A DNA stretch of 64,000 nt from Serpula lacrymans var. lacrymans S7.9 (GCF_000218685.1 NW_006763293.1:124001-188000); one strand, 5' to 3'; positions 21,464-34,150 are shown, counted from the stretch's first letter. Notes: generated from the letters alone by a model not told the origin. Made by a program: numbers and translations.

Positions 21464-23351
21464 CTAGAGAACAAAGCTTACCAGAATCGTTTTCATGTGT
21501 TCCTCCGCCATTTTACGAAGGCTACTTTCCATCTCTAATTCTTTGTTTAGAGCTTCCACTTTAGTGGTATGTAGAGTCACGACTGTTTATTCCATAATAA
21601 GACGAACAAATTTGCGAAGCTTCAAAAGAGTACTTACTGCGCGCAAGCTTTTCAGATAAGTACGCATTTTGCTGCTTCACTGAAACTGCCTTGAGCGAGG
21701 AAACAGATCGAGGACAGCATAATAAACATACGAAGGATCATTGATTGATCGAGTTCCTGAACCTGCTGTTGCGCGTTGGCGGCCGCTGACCTTGCTGCAT
21801 CGGAAAAACGGATTTTTTTGGCAGATGTAAACGAAAAATAACAAGGCACGGGATATATAATACACACCACTAATCTGCTTGTTATCAAGCTCATCTTGCA
21901 GCATTTTGATTTCGGATGCTTGCGCTTTATTCACTGAGACCAAGTAAATGTGTGGCAGTAAACCAAAGTTATTAGATTAGATACAAACCGCTTATGAAGT
22001 GGCTCTCAAGCTCTTTGATCTGCTTTTGAGAAAATGCTTTTTCCTGTTCCATCTGATCTTGTACTTGTTTAACCTCACCTCGAGCATCGTCCATGACTGA
22101 ATATCAATTCATAAAGTAGTGAGCAGTCTAGAATGTCAAGAGACGCACCTTTCTTCAACATCTGTGCCATATTTTGAATTTGTGGTTCTCGAAGGCTCGA
22201 TAATAGAAGAGTACGCATGATATCATGCAACCCAGTACTTTCGTCGTAAATAGGTCGCCCTTGGGCAGACTGGTTTGGTACATCTCGACAGTCAGTCGCA
22301 TTCTCTGGTTGACGAAGCAGTGCGCCAGCGGAAGAAGCTATCCCACCATGGTTCTCAGCTGATGGAACGAGTGCAGAGCAACTTGAAGTTTTAGTTTGTA
22401 CGTCCCCTGCATTCATAAGACCGTGTGGATACGAGTTGACAGACACCAAAAAACCACCACTTATACTATTACCATATTGCTTACCATGTCCTTCATTATC
22501 GATGATTCCTCGATTTAATGATTCCACTGAGCCATCCACACGTGCCGGTACGAAAATATCATAGAGAGATAAAGAGGTCCCAGTAGCTGAGGGTTCCGAC
22601 TTCAAGTCCTGAGGCTTTTAATAGAAGTTAAAAGTCACAGACGATATTTGGATTCTGTGAGGTGGCCGAAGACGCTTACCTTTGATTGTGACTGGCCGTA
22701 GGATGATTCGGAATGCTTCGTCTTTTTCCATGCTGGGCCTTTGCACCCAGGTTCGTCAGGTTCGTTGATTTCTGATATCATCCGTTTCGAGTTTTCCTTA
22801 CACCCTTGCTCATAGCCAAGAACCCTCTTGATGAGCCAGGCTCCCTTTCCAATACACGTGGAAGGTAAAATTCCACCATCAAAGATTTGAGATCGGGATG
22901 TGTTAATAACTTTCTTTGTAAGCCAATCGATCTTTTTTCCATCACACCACAAGTAACGATTCTCCTTCAGAAAGGGATAGCGAATAAGTGACCTGTGAAG
23001 GTCATTACCCACAGCGGAGTCTCGGACAGGTGAGTTGGAGACGGCAGTAGGTGCGGGACCACACCACAGTTTCCACGGTACAGCTGCTGACTGTTCCATT
23101 CGAGCATAAAGATTATAAGACTCCTCCGAAACACCGATGTAAATGTCGCCTGGAATTCCAAACAATGCGAACTCGTTTGGTGAGCCGTTTCCTCGATATT
23201 CATGATAAGGAACATGATAACCATCCTTTTCCCGAATCAGAGAAAAGGGACAATCAGGGACCAGAGTTGCCACTTGCAGAGAAAATGTTCGGTGGGATGA
23301 TTTGATTCCATGGGGACTCTGAAGAGCTGAGCCTGCGCTAGGTTGTGACAT
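21464..23351 (-). CDS. Uncharacterised coiled-coil protein, paralog of the gene at 39.7 kb
   Basis: Seven-exon model on the minus strand: 23351-22680, 22614-22149, 22096-21989, 21933-21868, from 21794, then two short exons, stopping at 21464. Intron phases fit throughout. The N-terminal domain has YHVPYHEYRGNG, the block FALFGIPGDIYIGV, a W-K-L-W-C-G patch, RYLWCDGKKIDWL and GAWLIKRVLGYE. The middle is low-complexity, and the C-terminal 130 residues are heptad-rich (VKQVQDQMEQEKAFSQKQIK, VEALNKELEMESSLRKMAEE), a coiled coil. The same blocks recur in the plus-strand gene at 39731-41177. An open leader at 23378-23570 can be spliced in frame (donor GTTGGA at 23377, acceptor at 23333) but has no ATG, so I start at 23351. 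Function unknown; no named family recognised. Confidence 0.72.
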
Positions 23352-23634
23352 GTAAAATTACTGTAAACAGTTCCAACTTGGCAGCTGTTGAAGCCCGCGA
23401 CGTTCTGAGTCTGTATTATCCGCAACAACGATCCCACGCTGGGTTAGCGTGACGGTGGCACTGGTCGCGTCTTTGGCATCATGGAGTGGGATCAAATCAT
23501 TCCAGCCAGATTGATAGAGGCCAATGACCTTGTGTATGTCTTGCGAGATGTCTTTCAAAGTACGTCTAATCAACTAACTCACATCTCTCAAACCTGAGTT
23601 CAGCCAGCAATCCACAGGTTATCAAGCAATATTC

Positions 23635-24207
23635 ATGCATTGCAACGCACACCTCAAAATTGTCTCGAGCGATCTCATGTGTCGTAGAACTCATGGCCGC
23701 ACAATTGGCATATTGGCCAATCTGGATTATGCTACCCTCGACACAACCCTTGATCCTACTTCACAGTCTTGCATGGTCCCTACACCTTTCACTGTATTGG
23801 ACCTATCTGTGGGGGGATTCCTGTACCGACAAGATCTCGAATCACTGTTCTATGCGTTTCTTTGGACTGTCTGCCGGTATCACGACGGCAGAGAGATACC
23901 AAACCCACCTCTGCAGGCATGGCTGAGCGTATCTGATGCCCAGTTAAGAGCTATCAAATATAATTTTCTGTGCGATCCAGACGCCTTGGAAAGAATACTG
24001 CCGGACAATCGCAGAACTTTGTTACATTGGCTGCTCCCTCTCCAGGAAATGTTTCGTAAAGGCCACGAAGCTCGCATCGAACACGAAAACGAAATATATT
24101 ACAGTGGATCCTCAAACATATCCATACCATTTGATCAAGAGACTCTAGGCGGACATGTAACATTTGCGGAATTTGATGCTATTTTTTCCAGACCTCTAAA
24201 CGTTTGA
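23635..24207 (+). pseudogene. FunK1-type fungal protein kinase, C-lobe fragment
   Basis: 190-residue open frame matching the C-terminal half of basidiomycete FunK1 kinases (Pkinase_fungal): a degenerate catalytic-loop/DFG-like stretch (GILANLDYATL), TPFTVLDL, and the very typical FLYRQDLESLFYAFLW...CRYHDGREIPNPPLQAWL block. The N-lobe with the ATP loop and catalytic Lys is absent because the divergent gene on the other strand begins only 280 bp upstream. It may be a truncated copy; an unannotated small N-terminal exon cannot be excluded, but nothing upstream looks like a kinase N-lobe. These kinases are a large, rapidly changing mushroom family. Confidence 0.7.
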
Positions 24208-24744
24208 AACGTATAAAGACACAGGTCCATCCATCCGTCCATCCTTCGGATGTATGCAATACTCAGCGTCCCACCTGTAGCCTTATCCTGTGTTTATGTG
24301 TATCGTGCACTTTTTCCTTGCATCGTTTTATATACCCCATGCTTTGATACGGTGATATTAGCTGTATATTGGTGCTCCTGCGTACTGGCGCACAACCGTT
24401 GCACGAATGTAATAAAGCTAGCTGGACACACAAAAGTCAGTGAAAAATCGCTTGTCACTGTATTGTTCTCAGATTTGTAAGTGACGATTTGAGTTTTTAA
24501 ATGGAAACCAAGTATCTCTACAACGGTACAGATCGTCACCTTATTTACTGCTTTCCCCCTCAAAATTACGGTTAGCTATGAACTCATCCTCAAATTCCAT
24601 TGTCAACCTTGCTCGACGTCTTCAACATGGATAATATGCAAAAATTTCGCGATAGTACGGATACATCATTGTGACAGTAGATTAATACGACAACAGTAAT
24701 AACACTATACATGATCTATCCAACAGCGTTATACATCTTAGGTA
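24208..24744. other. Intergenic between FunK1 fragment and IMPDH
   Basis: Convergent 3' ends; CATC-type repeats (CATCCATCCGTCCATCC, 24228-24244) follow the kinase frame. No gene is seen. Confidence 0.5.
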
Positions 24745-26618
24745 TCACGCATACAACCTCTTCGTGTACCTAAACAGAACAATGAGCAACACAATACAAA
24801 TGAAGATATTATCGACTTACGAATTCAAACCATGTACACCTCCTTCGATCTGAGCGCTGGCCGTCCTGAGCTCAAAGCGCACACGACCCTCTGTCACACC
24901 CTTCTTCAACTCAGCAACACTTCGCACCCCGATATCTTGCAAACTATGCTGCAAGCCCACGTAAAGGTAAGGCAGGAACGCCTTCACACTTCCCTTATCC
25001 TGCACATCACCTGAAACACCCTGTGCCACCTTAACGGATGAAGACTCTGAAAAATAACGAGTTGTAGCCGCATTCTCATGCGGTGCACTAGTAGGCTGAG
25101 GTGCGTGTTTCGTCGAACCAGGCTTCCCATTGGCTTGGGCAGAGTTGGCGCCAGGTTTACCCTGTTCCATCGCTTCCAGGCTCCCCATGCCTCTGTACGC
25201 CTTCACCCTCTTGCCTTCATGATAAAAGTATTCTCCAGGAGCTTCAGTCGTACCCGCAAGGAGACCTCCCATCATTACCGCACTTGCACCCAAAGCCAAC
25301 GCCTTGACAATATGACCCACGTTACTAATCCCACCATCCGCAATGACTGGAACGCCAAAATGGGATGCAAACTCAGCAACAGCGTACACGGCCGTTGCCT
25401 GGGGTCGGCCAACGGCCATAACCTCTTGCGTAATACAAATAGACCCACTTCCCATACCAATGCGAAGTGCATCTGCCCCAGCAGCGATAAGGTTTGCGGC
25501 CTGCTCCCTTGTCACAACATTACCAGCAATGACCTCAAGCTGAGGATGCGTTTGCTTGACCCACTGTATCATTTCGATCTGGAAGACCGAATTGCCTTGT
25601 GAAGAATCTAGCACCACGATATCCAAACCAGCCTCGACGAGCAAAGTAAGCCTTTCTCTATCAGAGGGCCTAGTTCCGACAGCAGCTGCGGCATAAAGCT
25701 GTTTACTTTCCAAGTTTTTACTGGCCAATGGGTAAGTCTGATTCTTGAGCAGATCGGAGCGAGCAAGGAGTGATGTTAGCTGGCCCTCTGCATTGACGAT
25801 AGGGAGTTTTCCTTTTTTCGAGTCACGTAAGATATGATTAGCTTCCGCAAGCGTGACACCTTGCGGAGCAGTAACGAGATTAGTGGTCATGACATCGCGT
25901 AAAGAAGCAAATGGTGATTGGAACTGCACGTCACGAGAAGTAACGATGCCGACTAGCTTTCCACCCAGAAGCCCCGTATCTGAAAAGAGAAAGGTGATTA
26001 GCACATGTTTACTTAAGCAAGCAGAATGGTATCAGAACAAAAAACATCATGTTATCCGCAGATCACACGCAGAACGCGTTACTCAGCAGAACGAAGGTTA
26101 TGAAAAAGGTATCGTCATTCATTATAAAGCAGCTCGTGACACTTACCAGTAACAGGAATACCACAGAAACCAAGGCGTGCTTTGATATCCAAGACGTCCT
26201 CAACTAAATGAGTGGGAGAGAGTACAACAGGGTCTGCAATAAAACCATTTTCGTGTCTCTTGACGGCTCGGACCATAGCAGCTTGAGAAGCCGCGGATTG
26301 ATTATGGTGGATGACACCAATACCACCGAGAAGAGCCAAACTGATAGCCATCTCGGTCTCCGTGACAGTATCCATAGGGCTACTCATGAAAGGTGTTTTC
26401 AACACTACATTCCGCGTCACCCTACTTTCCGTTATCACATCGGAGGCTGGAAAATCGATCTTTCCTGGAAGCATCAAAAAGTCGTTATACGTCAGCCCCC
26501 CGTGGACTGTAGAGTCCATGAGCTCTTGTACAGAAAGCCCATCTGAGCGAGGATATGTCGCAAGATGGGCGATAGCGGTAGAGGGGTCGAGGAATGTAGT
26601 TTTGGATGGGGCGGGCAT
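24745..26618 (-). CDS. IMD: Inosine-5'-monophosphate dehydrogenase
   Basis: Catalyses IMP + NAD+ to XMP, the rate-limiting step of guanine nucleotide synthesis; cytosolic tetramer. Three exons: 26618-26147, 25979-24821, 24769-24745, giving 551 codons with phases that fit. The N-terminal [14 protein letters not shown], the two CBS domains (about residues 125-240, e.g. LARSDLL), the catalytic loop [12 protein letters not shown] with Cys339, the IMP-binding [19 protein letters not shown], the flap [10 protein letters not shown] and the terminal [16 protein letters not shown] are all visible. The last exon is only 25 nt and supplies the conserved S-Y-x-K-R-L tail (S-Y-T-K-R-L-Y-A). Without it the frame would end early at a retained-intron stop. 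A Gln/Asn/Ser/His-rich insert follows the flap (about 445-490), the usual variable region. Housekeeping gene, intact. Confidence 0.96.
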
Positions 26619-28318
26619 TTTAGCCAGTTATAATCAGAAAATTTCGATAAGCTTATATAGCCTTGTTTCAATCGGAGATTGAACTGAAATCAAGCCTTTT
26701 CCGACACATATCTTTCCACCTTGCAGGGTCTAAGCTTACAGTTATGGGGCACATGTAGAGTGCGTGTATGGTCGAAAGGCGGATGTGAACCATACTGATG
26801 GGTGAGGATCTCTTAGATATTATCACCTGACTCATAATTGACACTAATGCTTTCAGGGTCGTACCGAGGGCGTTTAGAAAGGACTCGAAATGAGAAACAG
26901 CAGGCATACAGCATACGTATTTACCTCAGCGCTGATGGTATCGACAATCTGAGCGATCTCCACCTTACCGCATAGAAGTTCGCATTTATCCGGCCATATA
27001 TCTCCAGATATGCTACCAAGGTATGCGATACTATGGCTTTATCACTCAAAGCGAATGAAACAAGTCATGAAAAAGCTTGCTTACCTACCTTCCGTGGTTG
27101 GGGGAGGAAGCACCGCAAATGATGTAAGGCGTGCACCGACTTATAGCCCCTTCTTCCGGAAGGATCTCAAGACCATTAAGATTAGGACCGTGATGGCAAT
27201 TCTCTGGTAGACACAGGAAGCACCTGTGCGATTTACAGCCCAGTCGAGATCTGAAACAGGATGGGACTCGAATTTCTAGTTATCCAATGATAGGTGACTT
27301 CGGTCCTGATCGTGTGAGTACTGCGCTACCGTTTGACCTTTGCATGACGTGCATTGAATATCCCACTCGTGCTTCTAAAGGAAGAAAACAACATAGTGGT
27401 TATATGCCCCAAGTATAATTCACTAGCCGCCATATCTATTTCTGCAAGAGTAGGTTTTATGTAAACAGTTTACCCCATATTCGTCGCCAACCGTCTCACC
27501 CAACCAAAGCATATTGATACAGTAATCAAAAGGCCAGCAAGGGAAAGAGCTGATACCACAGTGAGCTTGCGCAGTATTACAAGCTGCTGATTATGCCATA
27601 AGGAAATATAATACCCAATCTGTGTCCCTCACACTACTGAAACGTTGAAGCTTTAGAAGTCTTACACATTAATGTATACCACTGTATGTCTCTCGTCATT
27701 AGAGGATTTCTTCATGATGCCAGGTCTGGTATATGCTTATCTTCTGAGTTACTCGATCGGTGTCTCTAGTTATTCGTCTGGTAAATAGACGATATCCTGT
27801 AGTAGGTTGGCAGAAAACGGTGCTAATAATAAATAGATAGAATTACAGCACATCGGACGATATCGCTTGATGGAGAGGTATGTCCTCAAGTGTAACTGCA
27901 GGGAAGATTGATTGTGTTAAAATGGGCGGGCAGACCAGGGTATGAATGTTCAAGAAAAGACTTCAGAATGTACAAACATGCGATTACTGCCAATCTTTTG
28001 CGACGTCAACATTGTCCAAAGTCCGGCTGCAAGTTTTCATGCATTTGTGACTGACACTGAACTTGCAGCACTCTGCAAAGCTGGACGGGCGAACTCTAGT
28101 TCACCTAGGCTCGACTGTGCAACTGAGAGAGACTCTTGGTCGCTTTTCCACAAAGCGATTTGCATCCTCGTCGCGAGCACCGCATGCACCACTGCTTGTA
28201 TACTAACATATTGTGAAAAGTAATATCAGTTGCAATTGTCTGAGTCCCCAATTTGGATATAACATACTCTGGAAAGATATCGGTATACGGACCCTGATTA
28301 GATCGTGATGAGCTTAGA
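26619..28318. other. Intergenic, with isolated exon-like fragments
   Basis: Upstream of IMPDH (presumed promoter in the first few hundred bases). On the minus strand around 27005-26926, a 30-residue open stretch (IWPDKCELLCGKVEIAQIVD) ends at a good donor (GAG|GTAAAT), with another Cys/Pro-rich stretch at about 27170-27090. These look like two exons of a gene I cannot recognise or complete, perhaps a relic. The rest shows no gene. Confidence 0.35.
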
Positions 28319-29697
28319 TTAGAGAATTAATGCAAAACCCCAACACACCTTAAATAGTACATTCATCAACATATTAGCGACGGAGAAGGCTATGGATGAT
28401 GCATCAATACATTTGATTTTGAGTATCTGCAATCCCCCACTTACCTGAGGCACAGATGAGATAAAAGACATTGTGCTGAATGAGAGTTTGAAGTAGCTCA
28501 CTTCCTGAGGTTCGATGGTGTTTGTAAGCACGGTACACGTTAAAAAATAATAGTTCTATCAAGATTAGATTAGAAAGCAGATGTACAATTTGAACTTCAA
28601 CCCAACCTAGCTCTTTGACCAGCACAAGTGCATATATCACAGAAGCTACGTTACCTTGAGTAACTTGATAACAAACTGTAACCAGCGGTACAGGAGATGG
28701 GCTGACTAAAAAATATCGTGGATGAATATAACAGAATGCAGATAAGAAACAAAACCATACAGGCGAGAGTAGTCTGGTACTTCGTAACTACAACGATAAT
28801 GCCAACAGCGGTACTCTGCCAGTGAGCAGAGTATTAATTTATTATAATATAAACAAGGAGATAACTCACGAAGCTGCTACCTACCAGAATACGCATAACT
28901 TTCTTACTGTGTCCCCATAGAGCGTACGTCCGTAACATAAATATCACTAAAACCCAGTCAGTGATATTCTCTTTGTAAAAGCGAAATAGTGTATTACTTC
29001 CGACGATATATAGTATTGATGCTCCCAGCGCTGAAATAAGTGTTTCAGTTGCCACAAGTTCTCAGCAGGCTTAGTGAGACCTACCAGTATTTGTCGTGTA
29101 GAATATATAGCACAGCTATACATAAAATAAATAGGTAAGCGACCCAACTTGAAGATAAAATGGCCCGCACATCTCGCTGGAAATAAGGATAAAGTGCTCC
29201 TGGTAACAACCTGCGCATTAGATAAAGAAGCAAACATCTGTGAGTATAGAGCTTTACCGTAGCAGCGCACGAGTAACATGGCAAATGGGATGTAACGTGC
29301 AAGCAAGTACGGAACCTTCACCTTTCTCCATTTTGTTTTGCAAATATATGCGACCTGTAAATTTTCATTTTCTCGAAAGGCTGGTCTCATATTTGTAAAG
29401 CAACGACACACACCTCATCTTCAAATTGGATGCAATATTCGTATACCTGTAAAAAGCAGTTATTCACATCGGTCACGTTTAAAAAGAGACTCAAATTCGA
29501 ACAAAAGTAACAGCTGTAGACACTATCGGTAAAAGCTTGAGTTAAACATGAAAATGAGGTTGTGGAGATTTAGTACCAACGGCATACTGCGAGCGCAAAA
29601 ATGAATGCTGGTTTTTATATCGGATTCAAAAAGAGCTTACGTTGACCGATTGGAGATGTCTAGCGATTTCGACATCAGACGAATCGAAGGGATCCAT
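28319..29697 (-). CDS. DUF6533-type basidiomycete multi-pass membrane protein
   Basis: Many-exon minus-strand gene starting MDPFDSSDVEIARHLQSVN. Splicing short exons gives NYAVVSTAVTF, VYEYCIQFEDEV, then KTKWRKVKVPYLLARYIPFAMLLVRC, exactly the layout of the DUF6533 N-terminal domain (helix, E-E-V-x-x-I, R-Y-x-P-F). Downstream exons give the hallmark VIFMLRTYALWGHSKK, two further hydrophobic segments (around 28860-28700), NVYRAYKHHRTSGSELLQTL and a final helix ending at 28319. Overall this is about seven transmembrane helices, as in the family, whose function is unknown (receptor-like topology). Middle exon borders are not all certain. One family-conserved Trp (I-W) appears as Cys. It could be a slightly decayed copy. 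Confidence 0.68.
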
Positions 29698-30537
29698 GAT
29701 ACTGACGATAATATTTTGGAGATGAGAAGTAGCTTCACTCACAGGTCTTTATTAAATACAGGAGCGAAAATTGGCCACACAGCCTTGGGCTGCGATTGGA
29801 TAACCGCGAACGACTATAAGTAGATGATCTATATCAGAAACATCAGCGGGTCACTCAAGCTTGCGAGAACCGTTTGTTGAGGCTGAAAGCAGTGATTTCA
29901 CCATGTTCTGTCTGAAGTTCCTGGAAGGCGCAGCCTTGACTCAGCGTAAGTCTACGTTGGGCGATGACTATATGATCAGAAAGAACCGGTGCGCTGATCA
30001 AATATGTATTTGTGGACATACCATCACATAGGTTTTTTTCAACTGTCTAGGATATACGCAGACAATGCGGGAGGACAATTACGAGCTGCCATTTGAATTT
30101 TGAGGAAGTGATAAATCAAAGGCCCCAGCGCATCAGAATTGATCAAGATACAAATAGGCGAAGACAAGTGGGCTACCTTCTGCATGGCAAGTAGGATTTA
30201 AAGACTCACAATGATGGCACCACTGTTTCTCCGATGAATCGCGACAAAAAAAACTAAGCCGGCGAAACTACGTGTTCGTTCGAGGCAGTCGCTGCACAGT
30301 GCTTGCAGTGCAAACTTAGGTTAGCAGGTGGATAGATGTTGGGCGATACCATAGGCAGTGCTCCACGGCGCCTCGAAGTGTGAGGCCGCTCATTACAGTC
30401 CTATCACAGCAGAATGTCGCATTGCAACCGAATCACTTTACGTGTGAGACCCTAAAGGAGAGAACCTCCACAAAACTTCGGTCTTCAAAAGACGCTTTAG
30501 ATGCGGATAGCAGCTATTTGTGATATTACAAATATCC
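29698..30537. other. Intergenic, no gene seen
   Basis: Lies between the divergently placed start of the membrane-protein gene and the 3' end of the F-box gene. No ORF, repeat or RNA gene is recognised. Confidence 0.5.
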
Positions 30538-33178
30538 TTATCTGCACTTTTTGGGAGGAGAAGGCAAGAAATCGATCGAATATACCGTACTTAACGATTC
30601 TCCCAATACCCACTGCGCAAATAACTCGATGGCTGCTGCAAAAAGGTCGGCGTCAGTCATACAGACTCGCATCGTAAACTGGAAGATTCAGACTCACCCT
30701 CGCCCGCAATAATGTCGTCCATTTCATCCATGTCGTCCATTTCGTCATCTTCATCTTCATCTTCTTCATCGCTAAAATCTTGGAGAATTCCATCATACTC
30801 GGCTCCCTGAGGCCCTTCGTCCGAATCAGAGGAATCGCTAACTAATTGCAAATCTGGGGGCCCGTCATCTGAATCACTTTCATCGTCAATTGATGCCAGC
30901 GCTGGCATTTCTCCGCTTAAATCTACGTCGTGCCCTTCGTCTACTCCACCGGGGGAGCCAGCACTCTGAGACTCGCCTGAAAATGAAATATGAGACAGTA
31001 CAGGTTGCAATAAACGCTGATACCTACTTTGGACATCACTAGCAACTTTTGGGGCTTGCTCAGCTTGGATAGAGTCACTTCCTATCAGTAAACTAGACTC
31101 TCCAGCATCAGGAGAAATGGGCTCCAAAGCGGGAATATTTTGATCCAATCCACCTTCATCTCCATTTTCGCCTTCGTCGTTTTCATCTAACTGGTGAGCA
31201 TGACCAGCAAACTCAGGGAACGTGGTCGCTACAACAGCAGCTAAGTCATCAAAAGAATGGCATGTCAACAATACATCATTGAAAACCAATAACAATGTTA
31301 AATCACCTTCTCCATTACCACCACCAGCGCCCCCATTCATCCAGTCGTGAAAAACATCCACTTGAAGAGCAACTGGAGCCTGATTTTCATTATTATTCTC
31401 AGGCCTGGCACTAGGTGTGGGAGTCGGTTCCCAATTGAAGTAGAGCCCAGTATCGGTGATTTGAAGGCAGCTGATAAAAGGCAATAGTTTGGGAGTATCG
31501 AAGCTAACAACTCTACAGACAGAAAGCGGGAGACTAGTGGTAGGCGTGCGCGCTGCCGAGCCGGAGGTTGCAGTGTGAATGTCTGAATCTAAAGCAAGTA
31601 CAAAAATTCCTCGTCGCTGTACTAATACTTGAGTTCCCAGTAAAGTATAAATTTGAACATGAATAACATACAGTTGCCAATCCAATCTTCCCGTATTCAA
31701 ATGCAAGATATATTGAAAAATCGTCCCGATACCTCGACTGCGGATTGAAATTGATCTGAGTGAGAGCATCCGCCAGCGCGATTTCTTTGGTAACCACACG
31801 CTCGAAATCGCGAATAATTAATAACAAGCCATACGTAGATAATGCGACAAGGTCCCTTCCGGAAGAGGATACGTGAACTGCAAACTCTGATTAATATGCC
31901 GAATTAAACATAACATAGGTAACCCACCAGCCATGAGTGCGCCAAAGTGATTCTGACCAGCCGAAGCTCCTGAATATGAAGGGTAAACCAAGGACACTGG
32001 ATTAGGCGCTAAGATATTATCTTGCACGGGAGAAGGAGCATCGCCAGGCCACAAGACATGCCATTGTCGACTCTGAACCAGATGTTCCGGAGAGAGTGAA
32101 AACACCAAAGCCCCACCCTCCTTGCTGAACACCCGCAGCTGCTGTGATCCACAGATGAAAGCATAACGGTCATTCACCTCCACATAATTGATGCGACCCA
32201 ATGGGCGTGATTGAGTGTCGGGAGTTACTGCTTGAATACCGGTTATGCTCTGCACAAGTTTCGATGTCGGGACATCCCACATATATGCGTTGTTTACTGC
32301 GGTGGAAAGGAGGGTGGGGTAAACAAAACGGAAAGCACGTGTCATCTCGGGCATCTGGAGAAGAGACCAAGGTTTGAAGTGACCCCGATTGGTAGGAGAT
32401 GAAAACATATGTGCAGCTTGGTTCGAGGCTCGCAGCATTTGATCATCGGGAGGGAAGGGCGTGGGGAGATCACCAGGATCGAGATCGGGAGGATAATCAC
32501 TACTGAGGCGCCAGACTTCTTTGCAGTTGTCATGTCGGTTGAAGATAAGAAAGCCATTGCTATATTCACAATGGGCGTACCGGACCACGTGAAGCTACAC
32601 GATGAGAAATTATGTTTATCAGCTACCGTTCTTGTTTTCAAAATGACTATAAAAAAACGTCGATAACACGTACCTGACCTAAGGACCATAGAACCTGACT
32701 ACTTTTGAGATCGGTTACATAGAGGCCGCCATGTTGAAATGTAGTGATGACAAGAGCCAGTCTTTCGTCCACTTTTATGCGATGCACGGCATGCCCTGAA
32801 GCTTTTATTTCTTTGTAGGTGGACGGTCCTCGACCCATCCATGCCCTCTCGACCTGCCATCGCTTTTGGCCTGTTGTGTTGACCGATTAACGGACTGCAC
32901 GCACATCCAAGATAGGATAGCCTGTACTCACAAAATGCTTTCCAATTTTTAACGCCGATAAGAGATCGTTCTGGATAAGACTTTATCGAATCAGAGAGAG
33001 AGGTGACTGCAGACGGTGCAAAATGGTGAAGAACAGCGGCTTTGTGATAAATAGACGATTCATTGGCAGCGAAGATGTCGTGCCATTGCCGCGATACTTG
33101 TGGAACGATGCAGAGGGAATGTAAAGGAAGATAAGAAAGAGATTCAAGAGCGATTTCCGTTGGGAGCAAATGTAGCAT
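30538..33178 (-). CDS. F-box protein with beta-propeller-like body and acidic tail
   Basis: Probable substrate receptor of an SCF ubiquitin ligase. The start at 33178 is the first ATG of the frame: MLHLLPTEIALESLSYLPLH...SRQWHDIF is a clear F-box (residues 1-45). Exons 33178-32932, 32870-32674, and from 32594 onward join in frame (AFCQKRWQVERAW, then SLGQLHVVRYAHC). The body has repeated hydrophobic/aspartate segments (GHAVHRIKVDERLALVITTF, LGRINYVEVNDRYAFICGS, VHVSSSGRDLVALSTYGLLL) that read as WD40-like blades. A long acidic, Ser/Asp-rich stretch (about 31000-30700) precedes a last exon, 30640-30538, giving AIELFAQWVLGESL and a stop. Family members in mushrooms are annotated only as F-box proteins; targets are unknown. 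Confidence 0.82.
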
Positions 33179-34150
33179 GGTGGTAGAACGTATAGATGAA
33201 AGTAGCTCAGGGGTCGCGATGATGCTTTTATTCCACTGTTTCACACGGTATTAATACTAGTCGCCCTTAGGGATTATCAGATTCGAATGTGACGTTTCGA
33301 CTGCAACACAATCTCTCCACCGTCATGTATAGTCCTGTCGTTCCCTAGAAGCTACAGGAGCTTATGATTTATCTGCACTGACAGGAACACGTCTTCTGCA
33401 CCTCAACCCCCAGCAGCGTAAGGAACGCAAGTTCCAAAGAAACACTTGGCTATGGTACGCTCTACCATATTACGCTCTACCAGTTCACTATAAAGATAAC
33501 ATTACCGCATGCCCCAGCACCCTTGCTGCGAGCACCTAGTTAGCATGGCAATCAACCATATCTCATGCGACGTTAAATGCGGAGTATTCCTGCACTGGGA
33601 GAAGGATGACTCTCCAAAGTCTCGTCATTGTCACCAACACACGTCGCGAGCTTACCTTGAAGGGCACCCCTGACAGAATTCAATCGCTCAAGTCTGATTT
33701 GGAAAGGGATGATGAACCTCCGTGGCTACCCGATAAATTTAAGGTATGGTCGAATTTGAAAAATAACCGTCACCGAATGTCTTAAGAATTATGATTGTCA
33801 GTTGTACTAGTCGACGTTCATATATTTTGGCTAGCTTCGCCTGTGCTATCCTGCAGTCGGGCGAGGCCGCGCGATAAGTCGCGTCGCATTGTATCTCGAG
33901 TGGAGTAGGTCGTTAGGAGGATTGCATTCCCTTAACAATTACAACAACAACAAGAATTCACCTTTCCTCCGACGGTTGCTTGTTCTCAGTCCGCATGCCC
34001 AATATCGTACCAAAAGAGGCCTGTGGTTTTCAGCTTTACTATACATGCTCTACGTCTCACTTCGTCGTGGTCTGAACAACGTTCTGCTCACACATCTACG
34101 CGAACCCCCATCTTATAGGCTTCCAATCCACACTCAATTCTCACCACCAT
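33179..34150. other. Intergenic upstream of the F-box gene
   Basis: Presumed promoter of the F-box gene plus the small ORF at 33606. Repeated ACGCTCTACCA-type words (near 33456-33480) form a short local duplication. Nothing else is supported. Confidence 0.4.
33606..33744 (+). CDS. Possible short conserved-looking first exon, unknown
   Basis: ATG at 33606 opens a 46-codon frame beginning MTLQSLVIVTNTRRELTLKG and containing DDEPPWLPDKFK, ending at a good donor (AAG|GTATGG, 33744). The composition is protein-like rather than random, but I find no convincing following exon before the kinase relic at 34151. It may be the first exon of a small protein or a relic. Not recognised. Confidence 0.3.

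Noticed and set aside
193..26618. Biosynthetic gene cluster pairing the P450 with IMPDH (e.g. resistance-type target gene)
   Set aside because: The P450 and IMPDH are 22 kb apart with only transposons, a coiled-coil gene and a kinase fragment between; no backbone synthase or tailoring enzymes, and the IMPDH looks like the normal housekeeping copy.
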